Assembly (NCBI GenBank): GCA_017163975.1
Contig: JAFFSR010000280.1
Coordinates: 2,232,001-2,296,000, forward strand
Direction of reading: 5' to 3'
DNA length: 64,000 nt
From: Anastatus disparis
Lineage: Eukaryota > Arthropoda > Insecta > Hymenoptera > Eupelmidae
Positions 34,181-44,489 of the stretch are shown here, in pieces. The position numbers were made by a program, and so were the translations under genes. Each line of letters opens with the position of its first letter. Positions within the stretch are counted from its first letter, which is position 1. The notes under the pieces were generated by a model. The model saw nothing but the letters and a program-made list of their open reading frames with translations, ran no database searches and had not been told where the DNA came from.

Positions 34181-34985
34181 AATGTTTGCTCTAATTTTAT
34201 GGTTAGATACCAATGAAATTGATACCGTTGATACTGAAAATCTGAAGAAAAAGAAGAATGGGAAAGTGAAAGCTCTATGGGGAAATGCTGTAGTACGCTG
34301 CAAGAGTTATTGAATAAAATGGTAAGTTATTATGTGTAAATTATTTATAATGAAACTCGAATTTATCAATGCTTATTTATGTACACGTTTATTTATTATT
34401 GATTTATTTTGTTTATTTTTTGATCATGTTCCTATATTTATTTATTATTTGGTTTTCCTTAAAAAATAAATTTTATATCATAAATTAAATTGATAAAAAT
34501 TATATTAGAAAATTATATTTTAAGGCTGCATTCAGTTTTCTATTTTTTTTCATTTTTTTCATTCAATTTCCACATTTAATCCATCACGTGACTATCAATA
34601 CACCTGTGACTATTTACGCAAAATAATAACTTATTTCTTTCATCATTTAGAACAAAAAGATTGGTTGGCATCTTCAAGTGTAACAACTGATGGAAAAATT
34701 ATAACCCCAGAAAAAAGAAAATCTATTTCACCTGATCTATTAATTGCAAAGCGTCGACATCGACAAGTAGTGAAATCGCAGGAATTGCTGCAAAAGGAAG
34801 CAGTTGAAAAAGAAGAGAAGAATATTTTAAAATTACGTACCATTTTTGAAGATGATAGTGACGTAGATAATGATTCGTTCAACAATGAAAGTCAGCCAAT
34901 TAAAGAAAATGATGTAACTGCAGGAGCTTCAGGGAGTGGAAATAGAAAAAAATTTCCTGTGATGACGAACAGCAGCGTAGTTTGA

Positions 34986-35389
34986 CACGTTCAGTACCCG
35001 ATAATTTATTTATTTAAATTTTAAAATGATTTATTAAATTGTCAATATTTTCTTTTTCCTACCTCCCCTTCATTTACACCTGGTTTGAATTTTTATTTTT
35101 ATATTAAATTGTGCAAATTTTATTTATTTAAATTGCAAAATATTTTATTTGCCATATTTTAAAATTTTTTCCCTCCCCTCTTTTTCCTTGGTTTTTTACT
35201 TTTTTTATTTTATTTTTTTGTAAATTTTTTAATTCTTTCTAAATTTTACGACATTAATATTTTTATGTTTAATAAAAATAAATAACTTACGTTTAACAAC
35301 AGCTTTTATAAATATGAAAAATTTTAAATTATATTTATAAAGAATTTTTTAATACAATGCAAAAAAAGTAAAAAAAATTATTATTTCAG
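34986..35389. other. Presumed intron or spacer, AT-rich
   Basis: Pyrimidine-rich AT sequence (CCTCCCCT, TCCCTCCCC) without coding signal, between exon-like segments 2 and 3 of the BEN relic. Confidence 0.4.
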
Positions 35390-35711
35390 TTTTATCAGAA
35401 GACATGGCTAAAATTACTGCTTATTCGGAGCTCATGAAGTCTGGATCTGAAATCAAATATTCTAGACAAGTTGGAATTTTTAAAATATTTTTGTAAGGAT
35501 GCATTTATTGATTATTTTAATTGATTTAAAAATATTTTTTATTTCAGGAAGACGATAATGTAAAAAAAGTTTCATGCAAAATGGATGGCAAGGTAAAAAA
35601 ACACTTATACATGGTATTTAAAATAATGTAAAAGTAAAAATTCAATAAAAAAAATTTTTTATCTAATTATTCATGAAATTTACAAATGATATTCTCCAAA
35701 TTTTACTTTAA

Positions 35712-36428
35712 GGTGGTTCTTCCATGCAGGTCCGTATGTTGCGGGCGCTTAGCCGGGGGACCCCACTCAATGCATAAATTCTTAGTATTATGAATATAAA
35801 ATTCATTCTAAACACTTTATTAATAAATATTAAGTAAATTCATGCAATATTTTTAAATAATACTAAAATAATATGTAATTTTATAAGATTTGATTATTTA
35901 TACGTTCCTGAACATATTGGAATTCCAGCAACGTTGTGAATTTCGATTTGTTATATTATTATTTGTTACATAAGGTTAGACTCATTATAACCTAAGTAAA
36001 ATGTCACATTTTTGAAAGAAATGAGATACGTGTTTACATTTTTATTCCACAACGTTGTCAAGTATTACAAAATCATAATTTAAATTATTTTTCCAATTTT
36101 TTTTTTTAATATTCAATATCTTTTTAGATGATTCATCAACCTACTACTTTTTTATATGTTTTAAATCTATGAATTTTGCAGAATTTACCAAATAGTTTTT
36201 TATTAATATATGTTCATTTGAAATTATAAAAATATTAAGTTCAAACATGAAATTAAGGATTAGAATACAAAATTATATCATAAAACACTCAATTTCAAAA
36301 TCATTATTTTCTATTATTTTATCGATAACTGAGTCTGAAATTTAATAGATATAAAAATATAGGTTTGATCTATGACCTCCTAAATTTTTATAATATTTTG
36401 TTCATTTATGTTTCATGGAAGAACCACC
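35712..36428. mobile_element. TTAA-flanked MITE with GGTGGTTCTTCCATG ends
   Basis: This 717-bp element starts GGTGGTTCTTCCATG and ends CATGGAAGAACCACC, flanked by TTAA at 35708-35711 and 36429-36432. A GC-rich block at 35730-35765 (TTGCGGGCGCTTAGCCGGGG) is near the left end. It lies inside an intron of the BEN-type relic. No coding. Confidence 0.85.
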
Positions 36429-36802
36429 TTAATGATGCCAAAATAATATTTCATTTTTATGTATCATGGTTATAGTGTTTATTATAATTTATTTTTCAGA
36501 TGGAACTGGTTGAAGGATCAGGAATTATGGTACATAGATGGTTCAAAGCTTTCTCAATGTTTGCAGAAAAAATCCACGTAAGATGGTGCGCAAACTCATG
36601 AAGCTCATTCTAGAAGAAGATATTCTGAAACATAGTTCTCCGACTGGGAAAAATGGTTGGGACCCGATCCCAGAGAAAGTTTACGAAGGAGTGGAAAGTG
36701 AGTAATAAATTCAAATCATTTTCATCTGTTCATTAACCTCCCTGACGAGATATCTCCTCCAGTTTCTCATTTAAATCATTGCAAGAGGGTTAAACCATAA
36801 AA

Positions 36803-39800
36803 ATGGCCAAGTCATCAGGAAAAGTTTATTTTTTAAATAACGAAAACAAATTATTTATGAGAATAATTTGTCCGTATTTATATATACTATTATCAACCAA
36901 CCGTTCTAATGCAGAATTAGCTGAAAAAAACGAGGCGTGGAGAATTATTCACAAACAATTTATTGGAATAATTGATGAAGAAAGATATGTAAGTATTTTA
37001 AACATAATCAACAATATTTTTCTATCATCGATAATGCATAGGGGTAATTTTAATAGCACGAACTAGAAACAAGCTTCCTTTCCTGCAATCATGTTATCAA
37101 GTTCAATCAAGTTCTTATTTTTCCGTTTCAGATTTCACTCGAAAATTAATAAAAATTTTATATTTTTTCATAGAATAGAATCGTTTATTTATTAATAATA
37201 ACTTTAGATTAGACAACGACAGAACTATACGGCCGCCTCTTAAATTTCATGTTTTTATTAATAATGTATTTCTCTGATCATTAAATCACGTTGTCATCAT
37301 TTTATTTTATTATATTTTGATGGAATTAACCTAGTGAAAATAATTAGTAAGATCTTGCGTTGGATCTTACATAAGTTCTGACACAAATTCTACCTTAAAA
37401 TAATTATTTTTACAAATTGTTTGATTGAAAAATATTCATGTGAATGATTATTATCATATTGAAAAATCTCAAATGATATTTTAAATGAGGTCTTAAATAA
37501 AATCTCAAATGAAATGTCGAGCCAAAAAATAATGTTTGATGAAAAAATAAAGTTCTATAAAGTGAAATATTTTTAACGCCGAAAGTGCATTATACTTGGG
37601 ATACAGATTTTTATAAAAATTTAGAATATTTCTTTTCATGAAACGATGAAACGAGCCGCAAAAATTTGAGGCTTTTTATAAAATTTCCATCTACTTGATG
37701 ATCGTATAGTTTTCTGAATGGTAATTCTAGAATTTTTTGGCTAGAAACATTTTAAAGCTGAGATTGAAACCTTAAAATTGAAAAAAATTATTTAATAAGC
37801 TCAAGCAGTTTAAAAGATAAAAAAGGTTAAAGATTAAAATAAAATTTAAATTAAATTATATCATTTATTTTCTATGAACATTTACAGCTAAAAATTTGCA
37901 CTGTTATTATCCCCTCATTACTTTGCTTTTTGAATACAATTTTTTTTCAGTTGAAAGGTTTTGATCTTAACTTTAACATGCTCCTAGTCAAAATCTTTTA
38001 AAATAACAGGCTCAAAAACTATACAACTATAAAGCTGATGTAAATTAAAAAAAAAATTACTTATAGTTTATTGTAATTATTACATCACAATGTAAGGAAA
38101 TAATAAAAACTAATTTCATAAAATAAGAAAAGTAAAAAATTACAAGTATTTTATTTAAATTATTCCACGTTTTCATTTTTTTTAAATAAAAATTCAATTC
38201 TAAGTATAGTATACTAACGCTTGCTATTCTTTATTTCAGAGAACAGTAGAGCGATTGAAAAAATATTTCAAAAATAATAAAACAACGTTTGAGAGTAAAA
38301 CAATAAGTATGTATGAAGAATACATCATTTTTTTATAATTCAGTGTACATATTTGTTAAAAGACCATTTAAATTTTTCAGATTCAGAGTCAGCGAAATCG
38401 AATGATAATCTTGAAACAAAACAAAAAAAGGGTAAATTTAATTCATTCGACATTTCACGTTAAGAGGCACTCAGTCGGAACTATTCGCCGCTTGGTTGCA
38501 CTGCGGTAAGGTGAGAGAAAAATATAAAATATTCTTTATAATTTTCTCCGACCTGAATGCAGAAACACGAAGCGGCGAATGGTTTCTCTTAACTCGCACT
38601 GTAAAAAAATGCATTTTTTGCATATAGATTTGCTATAATTCCATTTAAATTTTTTAGATTCAGATTCGGGAGAACCTCTTAACGGGATGTCAGAGCTGCT
38701 GGACATAATTTTTGCTTTTATTATTTTATTGATATCTATTTGAATTCGTAATTTAAACAATTGTGATGACTTGTCCGCACTAAAGCTATGTTAATACAAT
38801 AATTTTTGTTAAAATAAAAAATCATTTGGACTTATTTTTTTATAAGCTTGGAATGAAAATTAGATATCAAGCTCGATAAACCTAACCTCAAAATACGTAT
38901 ACCGAAAAATTGTTTATAACTTTTTATGTACAGTATTTTGGTAAATTCTGTAAGTTGTCCGCACTTAAGTTTAATATTACAAATTTTCTTACTGTAATGA
39001 AAGAACTCGATCTAACGTACCGTTTACTCGTGAACTTGGAATGAAAATATCAATGAATTATTTTTGAAGGTAGTGAGCTCCGTCATGCCCTTAAAGAGAA
39101 CTGAAAACAACAAGAAAAAGGTATATTATAATATATGAGACATTTTACATCAACTCGCACGCTTAAAAAATAAAAACATTTTTTTATAACTAAGCGTGCA
39201 GATTCGCTACAGAGTAAAAAATTTTGTGTGAATTCATCATATTTACTCGTCAAAAATTGTGTTAAAATTTTATACTTGAGTACCTAAAATTAACATAATA
39301 TTTTCCTGCAACCTAAAATTTTTATGTATTATTAAATTTAGCACAAAAATTTTAGTCAAATAAATATGCAGATTACACTGACCAGGAGAGGTTATGAGCT
39401 TCGGGTCACAGATCTTGATGAAACTTTGGGATATGTTTTTAGGTACCAAAATATGAGTAAAGCCAGAGCGGTACGGTCTAACGCTTCAAAAAACTGAAAT
39501 TATAGACGTTTCTAGTCTTATTTTAAGAAAAATTAAAAAAAAGCTTCTAATTGAAATGTGAATATTTCAGTCTAGACATGTTTTTAATAAATTTACAGGG
39601 ACTTAAATACAAGTAGAGAAAGAAAGCTTCAATTTGCCGTTTTCAGAATTGAGAAATAATAATTAGAACCAGAGATATGTTTGTTCAAAGTTAAGCAGCA
39701 AGAAACTACCAAAAATCACTGTCCTTCAGAATTTAGATGATTTTTGGTAGTTTCTTGCTGCTTAACTTTGAACAAACATATCTCTGGTTCTAATTATTAT

Positions 39801-41017
39801 TTCTCAATTCTGAAAACGGCAAATTGAAGCTTTCTTTTCCTACTTGTATTTAAGTCCCTGTAAATTTATTAAAGACATTTCTAGACTGAATTATTCACAT
39901 TTCAATTAGAAGCTTTTTTTTTAATTTTTCTTAAAATAAGACTAGAAACGTCTATAATTTCAGTTTTTTGAAGCGTTAGACCGTACCGCTCTGGCTTTAC
40001 TCATATTTTGGTACCTAAAAAAATATCCCAAAGTTTCATCAAGATCTATGACCTGAAGCTCATAGCCTCTCCTGATGAGAGAAATCCACTCTTGAAGCAA
40101 GAAGAACATTCGATTTGAGTGCGATCTGTTTGAATTAACATGAAATCCACTTCATGGAAGTAGAAATCTATTATTTCGGAAAATGGGTGCTTTTTCCTTC
40201 ACATAGAGTATCTATTTGATTCAACATGAAATCCATTTGCATTTAGTGGATGTATGTTTACATCAAATTAAAATCCACTCGCTGCAAGTGGATTTTCCTT
40301 TTTTTTATATCCACTTGCGATTAGTGGATAAATTTATTTGAATCAAATATATATCCACTTGCGGCTAGTGGATTGTAGCAAACAGATTCTATGTTTGATT
40401 TAAGCAGATCGCTATTACGACGTAAAACGAGAAGAATTTCTGTTAGCGGCAAGTGGATTCTACTTGCTTCAAGAGCCGATTTCTCTCAGTGTATAAATTT
40501 TGTTATACAAATAGTCTCATAACTTATAATTATACAATTAGTAATTTTATACAAAATCAAATGTGATCCGGTGTGGCAGTAAGCATCACCAATGTATCCA
40601 TCATATCATAAATTTGTTCTTTTTTTACTTTTTCTTTTTATTAAAATAGTAAAAAGTAATGGGAAAAATTATTACTTGATCTATAAATATTATTACAATT
40701 ATTTTACTTTAACACATAAGTACATACAAACATTTACTTAATTATTTTTCACATCTGAAAGACTTTCATCATTCAAAATTACAAGATATTTTCTACAATG
40801 TGTGATACCATCATTTTTTAGATCCAAAGCCAGTAAAATCAGAAACTTTTGAAACATCAAAACAAAAAAACGTTAAATTTTAATTCATGGAACATTTCAC
40901 TTTAACTCACACTGTCAAAAAATGAATTTTTCTCTTATCTATAATCTCATTTAAATTTTTTAGATTTAAAGCTGGTAAAACTTTTTGAAGATAATGAATT
41001 AAAACAAGAAAACAAAG
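36803..41017 (+). CDS. Zeste-like Myb/SANT-domain gene with tandem micro-exons
   Basis: Exon 1 (36803-36988) starts MAKSSGKVYFLNNENKLFM and contains RSNAELAEKNEAWRIIHKQF, ending at AT|GTAAGT. Exon 2 (38240-38306) follows TATTTCAG in phase 0 and reads RTVERLKKYFKNNKTTFESK, ending at AA|GTATGT. Together they match the regulatory-protein-Zeste/Myb-SANT-like DNA-binding pattern (K-eaW.-I...F, RTV..LK.y.KN). Four short phase-1 exons follow: 38381-38431 (51 nt), 38658-39120 (51 nt once the TTAA element 38683-39090 is removed; it holds a TGA), 40822-40871 (51 nt expected, donor G lost) and 40964-41017 (54 nt). They encode Ser/Glu/Lys-rich peptides such as SESAKSNDNLETKQKK. Intron 1 holds a MITE end. 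The DNA-binding exons are intact; the array contains damage, so function is uncertain. A 3' terminal exon was not found. Confidence 0.5.
37140..37240. mobile_element. Single end of a TTAA-type MITE (48.4-kb family)
   Basis: The sequence TTAGATTAGACAACGACAG...TATACGGCCGCCTC, followed by TTAA at 37241-37244, matches the right end of the palindromic element at 48375-48739. The other half is missing. It lies in intron 1 of the Zeste-like gene. Confidence 0.65.
37245..38239. other. Intronic AT-rich sequence
   Basis: Continuation of intron 1 of the Zeste-like gene. Phrases such as ACATTTACAGCTAAAAATTTG and TTTGAATACAATTTTTTTTC resemble parts of the TNA-family MITEs, so an old diverged copy may be hidden here. 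No coding signal. Confidence 0.4.
38464..38588. mobile_element. Short TTAA MITE (GAGGC ends) in a micro-exon intron
   Basis: A 125-bp element flanked by TTAA (38460-38463 and 38589-38592), with inverted blocks CTATTCGCCGCTTGGTTGCA-type and GCGGCGAATGG. It is a shrunken relative of the 23388-23919 element and sits between micro-exons 1 and 2. Confidence 0.75.
38683..39090 (+). mobile_element. TTAA-flanked element Y, copy 2, inside a micro-exon
   Basis: This element begins CGGGATGTCAGAGCTGC and ends GTCATGCCC, flanked by TTAA at 38679-38682 and 39091-39094. At 408 bp it is the cleanest of the three Y copies. Removing it with one TTAA rejoins a 51-nt exon, showing that it landed in the second micro-exon. 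Confidence 0.85.
39376..40491. mobile_element. MITE W (CACTGAGAGAAATC ends), split by a TNA-family MITE
   Basis: The left end is CACTGA (39376-39381), continuing after the nested MITE as GAGAAATCCACTCTTGAAGC. The right end is GCTTCAAGAGCCGATTTCTC then TCAGTG (to 40491). TA flanks both sides (39374-39375 and 40492-40493). The interior has several short palindromes of the type ATCCACTTGCGNTTAGTGGA (for example about 40265-40370). Non-coding. Confidence 0.75.
39382..40075. mobile_element. Palindromic MITE, TNA family, copy 2
   Basis: A 694-bp, near-perfect inverted repeat centred near 39730, starting CCAGGAGAGGTTATGAGC, flanked by TGA at 39379-39381 and 40076-40078. It is inserted in the left end of MITE W. 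Its arms are almost identical, so it is young or kept similar by gene conversion. Confidence 0.9.
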
Positions 41018-41327
41018 GTGAATTGTTATATACGTGGGACATATTACATCAACTTGCACAGTCAAAAAAAAATCGCTAAAGGTCTGAAAATATGTTTCGT
41101 TTGGTATCCAAAAAATGCAACAAAATTTTTAAAGTTTTAGGACAAAGAGATCAAGAGTTAGGAGTAAATTTATCAAATATGTTAAAAAAATTTTTTAATG
41201 AATTATTTTATCAAAAAATATCAATTTTGAATTTTTGCAAATTACAATATGCAGATTTTTAATCTTAGCTGATTAATGGAAATACACTATTTAACATATA
41301 CAAATTTCGCGTAGATGAAAACTGCTT
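41018..41327. other. AT-rich region after the last micro-exon
   Basis: Contains the final copy of the micro-exon intron motif (about 41038-41070). No downstream exon identified. Confidence 0.4.
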
Positions 41328-41480
41328 TTTAACCGACTTAAAAAACGAGGAGGTTCTCAATTCAATTGTATTTTTTTTTATGTTCGTTATCTTCAAACTC
41401 CGTCATTTCTGAACCGATCTTAAAAAACCTTTTTATATCTGATAAAGGATGTCTCCAGAAAGGTCCTATACGTGTCTTAT
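41328..41480 (+). repeat. Conserved insect interspersed motif (ACCGACTT...GAGGAGGTT)
   Basis: The phrase AACCGACTTAAAAAACGAGG, then AGGTTCTCAATTC, TATGTTCGTTATCTTCAAAC and CTGAACCGAT resembles a short dispersed repeat I know from many insect genomes. Identity of the parent element is not established here. Confidence 0.5.
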
Positions 41481-41762
41481 AAGTAATATATATATATATT
41501 AATCATGTTCAATTAAGTTAAGAAGTGTTTTAACTTCTCTGTAAGAATTATATATTATTTCACTATACGTTTTTAAATCTTTATATGATGTTACACCTTT
41601 AACTCGATTTAATGTTAATTTAAAAAAAAAAACGTTTACTTTCTTTAGGAAAAACCACATTTAACAGCAGGCCGGAGTAGAACCTGATACCGACCGAGTA
41701 ACAATTGAGTTGTTTGTTATTTACTCAAGTATTAATCGGTGTATCTTCAAAATAAAGGTTGA

Positions 41763-41960
41763 TCGCAATAGATATTATTATTATGAATATCTATGCACAA
41801 GAAAAAAAAAATCTACCGATTTGTTTTTGAGAAAAGTAAGGAACGCCGAAGTAAAAGATTATGTTTATAATATTTTCGCGTTCCTTACTTTTCTCAAAAA
41901 CAAAGCGATAGATTTTTTTTTTCTTGTGCATAAATATTTGTAATAATAATATCTATTGCG
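41763..41960. mobile_element. 198-bp palindrome (hairpin MITE)
   Basis: It begins CGCAATAGATATTATTATTA and ends with the complement (TAATAATATCTATTGCG). Inner blocks TTTTGAGAAAAGTAAGGAAC and complement are perfect; the loop near 41855 is short. The 77-codon plus-strand frame crossing it is an artefact of the palindrome. Confidence 0.8.
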
Positions 41961-41966
41961 CTTAAC

Positions 41967-42274
41967 AAAATTTGTAATATTAAACTTAAGTGCGGACAAC
42001 TTACAGAATTTACCAAAATACTGTACATAAAAAGTTATAAACAATTTTTCGGTATACGTATTTTGAGGTTAGGTTTATCGAGCTTGATATCTAATTTTCA
42101 TTCCAAGCTTATAAAAAAATAACAAGTCCAAATGATTTTTTATTTTAATAAAAATTATTGGTTTAGCATAGCTTTAGTGCGGACAAGTCATTATATTTGT
42201 CTAGTTTATGAATTTGAAAAGATATTGATAAAATAAAAAAAGCAAAACTCCATTGCTGCAGCTCCGACATCCCG
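41967..42274 (-). mobile_element. TTAA-flanked element Y, copy 3, truncated, reversed
   Basis: Ends GCTCCGACATCCCG at 42274 followed by TTAA (42275-42278), and contains both TCCGCAC blocks reversed. About 110 bp of the other end are missing, next to the 41763-41960 palindrome. Confidence 0.75.
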
Positions 42275-42342
42275 TTAATTTATTCTAATATCTTAATACT
42301 ACGCGACGGTCGGACGGAGTCCTTTAACTAACATAAAAATGC

Positions 42343-42482
42343 AATGGGTGGACGAAACCCTTAATTTATTCTATTGTTCATGTAAACACGGACGCGACAA
42401 GCTATTGGTGGACGACACCCTTAATTGAGCTAGTGGCGAAATGTGAAATAGAATATGATATTTTGGGTGGACGTCACCCTTA
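42343..42482. repeat. Three near-palindromic GGGTGGACGNNACCC repeats
   Basis: GGTGGACGAAACCCTTAATT, GGTGGACGACACCCTTAATT and GGTGGACGTCACCCTTAAAT occur near 42346, 42407 and 42466, about 60 bp apart. Each core is close to the palindrome GGTGNNGACGTCACC-type. Function unknown. Confidence 0.65.
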
Positions 42483-42900
42483 AATTCAGCAGCGCAAGTT
42501 CGGCATTGCGGCGACAGCAAAAGGTTGCGAGTGTGCTCTAGGCAGCATAGATTTAGGCCTGTGTGCTCACTTGACGTAACTGCCAGAATATGCACTGTAG
42601 TGTAGACCTGTGTGCGCACTTGGTCTACCCTCATGTGCAAGAGAGAAGCTCTGCCTAAGCTGTGGTGCTCCACAAGCCAAGGCAGCCAGCTACTACCTGT
42701 CTCCCTCTCTCTTAGCCTTGTGTGCTCACTTAGGTAAAGAGAGAGGGGAGACTGTAGTCTACACTGCTCTGCTCTGGTTAGCTTCTCGGCCTCTTATATA
42801 CTCTGGCCTCATTTTTTCCGTTGCGCGTAATGACATTCGGGGTTGCCACCTGGCGGCTGAGCTCAGAACTATTGTTCTGTAGTAACTTGGTCGTCAGGCG
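42483..42900. other. GC-rich island
   Basis: About 400 bp near 50% G+C in an otherwise very AT-rich area, with repeats of GTGTGCTCACTT (about 42560, 42609-42620, 42720). Frames on both strands (90-100 codons) overlap and have no known domain. It could be an LTR or element end. Confidence 0.4.
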
Positions 42901-42934
42901 GGAAATTTGAATGCGCGAGTATGCATACTCGTCG

Positions 42935-42936
<2 letters not shown>

Positions 42937-42977
<41 letters not shown>
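42937..42977. repeat. (AT)n microsatellite
   Basis: About 20 perfect AT units, directly next to the repeat P copy; a shorter AT tract precedes the second copy of P (about 55010). Confidence 0.9.
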
Positions 42978-42979
<2 letters not shown>

Positions 42980-43500
42980 AGGGGGGGTACTCCCCCTGCT
43001 CGCTCCGCTCGCCAACCCCCCGTTTTACAAAATCTATTATACTGAAAACATAATTACACGTTACTCATTATATTAGTTCAATTTAATTTTAATCAATTAT
43101 TATAAAATTTTGAAACTTATTTAAATTTTAAAAGAATGACAGGTTTCCACACCACCCAAAGAGGTACCGTTATTGATACCTTACATTTAATAATTTATAA
43201 CATAAGTTAAACAATAAATAATGCATGGTATCGGCGCGTTGGTTTTTGTTGTTTTATTTGAAATTATTATATAAAATAAACATAATAATTTTAAGTAATT
43301 TTAAGACATGTTAAAATTAATTAAAATTTTTCGATTATTTTTATATAAATATTTAAAATAAAACCATGGTTACCTTCGCCTGTAGCCTTACACAACCACG
43401 AGCGTCTATATTCCTCTTCCTTATACCATAGACTCTACCTGCAAACCATCCTCCACCATTAGGAACACACATATGCAAGCAACTTTTTAAAAGTTATTTT
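42978..43500 (+). repeat. Dispersed repeat P, copy 1
   Basis: Starts at CAAGGGGGGGTACTCCCCCT, then CTCGCTCCGCTCGCC and AACCCCCC, followed by about 480 bp of AT-rich sequence that recurs in the same orientation at 55018-55540. Shared phrases are AATGACAGGTTTCCAC, AGAGGTACCGT, TTTTAAGACATGTTAAAATT, TTCGCCTGTAGCC and GCAAACCATCCTCCACCATT. The G/C-rich start could form a hairpin. Confidence 0.75.
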
Positions 43501-44129
43501 ATTATTCATAAAATTTGTTAATATATCATTGTTATATAACAATTTTTACAATACTTATCTCTTTTAAATCTTTGCTTGAATGTGTGTATGAGAATAATCA
43601 TAATAACTAAAAATTTTTGAATTAAAGATTATTGTGACATGTCTTACAATAATATAAAATAGAACTTTTTTTTATAACGATTAGTCTACATTTGAACTAT
43701 AACCTTCAAATAAAATTTTGATATGGAATATTTTATTAAAATAAATGAAACTATATCAATTTTTTTTTTTAATAATTATAACTTATAATTTTTAAAAATA
43801 TTTAACTAGAAAATTGTAATTTTTTATTATAATCTTTATATTTTATAGATTATTACTTTTTATGCTTTATAGTTAAAAATGTTTTTAATTGATTTATATT
43901 TTTTTAATTTAAAAAATTCTTTAATTATTACAATTTATAATCATTTATATTTATATAATTTTATACTTTTTTGAAATATATTCATTTACTATTCATTTTA
44001 ATTTAAAATATTTTATGAGAAAAACTTTATCCTTAATTTTAAAAATTATTATAGTTTATAAATAAGATTTGCAATTTTCAAAAGAAATATATCAAAGCAA
44101 ATATTTAATTTAGACTCTGGTATATTATT
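43501..44129. other. Very AT-rich spacer
   Basis: More than 80% A+T, no structure supported. Confidence 0.5.
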
Positions 44130-44465
44130 TTATGAAAATATAGTTTTTTCTTTTTCTAATCTCAACATCGTGATTTGTATAGCTGGTCTTTTAATATGAT
44201 ATGGAACTTCTGACCAATCCAAAAAATTATTAAAAGAATTATTAATTTTCTCAATTTCTTTTAAATTTGTATTTAATTTTTCTAAATAATTTTCAAATCT
44301 TACTTCATCCAAAGGATTATCATTTTCTAATGAGTCTATGTACGATTCATATTCATATTGTTCTATCACATGATTTTCAATTTGTTCATTTAATTGTCTC
44401 AATCTATTTTGTTCTTGTTCATTTTGTAGATTAACGAAATTGTTGTTTATCGGATCCCATTCCAT
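44130..44465 (-). CDS. Hypothetical 111-residue coiled-coil-like protein
   Basis: The minus-strand frame from ATG at 44465 reads MEWDPINNNFVNLQNEQEQN then a heptad-like Glu/Asn/Leu pattern (YIDSLENDNPLDEVRFENYL) and ends RLEKEKTIFS. Composition is acidic and protein-like rather than the Asn/Ile/Phe/Lys mix of chance frames here. I do not recognise a family. It lies just upstream (minus sense) of nothing else recognisable, and a G-rich minisatellite borders its 5' side. Could be an accessory ORF of the element that carries repeat P. Confidence 0.35.
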   Translation of the reverse strand: MEWDPINNNFVNLQNEQEQNRLRQLNEQIENHVIEQYEYESYIDSLENDNPLDEVRFENYLEKLNTNLKEIEKINNSFNNFLDWSEVPYHIKRPAIQITMLRLEKEKTIFS

Positions 44466-44489
44466 TTTATTAAATTATTTCAAATTTAA

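Larger units (their letters stand above)
34181..36697 (+). pseudogene. BEN-domain gene, broken, five exon-like segments
   Basis: Segments in order: (1) 34181-34330, MFALILWLDTNEIDTVDTEN, the N-terminal motif that often precedes BEN domains, then a frame change before a GTAAGT donor near 34322; (2) 34651-34985 after CATTTAG, with Lys/Arg-rich (LLIAKRRHRQVVKSQELLQK) and acidic (EDDSDVDNDS) parts, ending in a stop; (3) from 35390 after TTTCAG, EDMAKITAYSELMKSGSEI; (4) 35548-35592 between TTTCAG and GTAAAA, EDDNVKKVSCKMDGK; (5) 36500-36697, MELVEGSGIMVH, a frameshift, then KNPRKMVRKLMKLILEEDIL and SSPTGKNGWDPIPEKVYEG, which fits the core of a BEN domain, ending at a GTGAGT donor. BEN domains mediate DNA binding and chromatin repression. 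Frame changes in segments 1 and 5 argue for a pseudogene. A TTAA MITE sits between segments 4 and 5. Confidence 0.55.
38381..41017 (+). repeat. Four tandem micro-exon units
   Basis: Each unit has the acceptor (T)TTTTTAG|AT or TTTTTCAG|AT, a 50-54-nt exon of phase 1 at both ends, and a following intron with ACATTTCAC(G/T)TTAACTC(G/A)CACTGT(C)AAAAAATG-like sequence (about 38450/38590, 39140, 40885 and 41040). Symmetric phase means units can be gained or lost without shifting the frame. Units 2 and 3 have been pushed apart by elements at 38683-39090 and 39376-40491. Confidence 0.6.

Noticed and set aside
41710..41943. 77-codon plus-strand frame
   Set aside because: It spans a perfect hairpin MITE and repeats its own peptide in reverse.
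42371..42882. Overlapping 90-100-codon frames on both strands
   Set aside because: They arise from the local GC island; neither shows a domain and they overlap each other.
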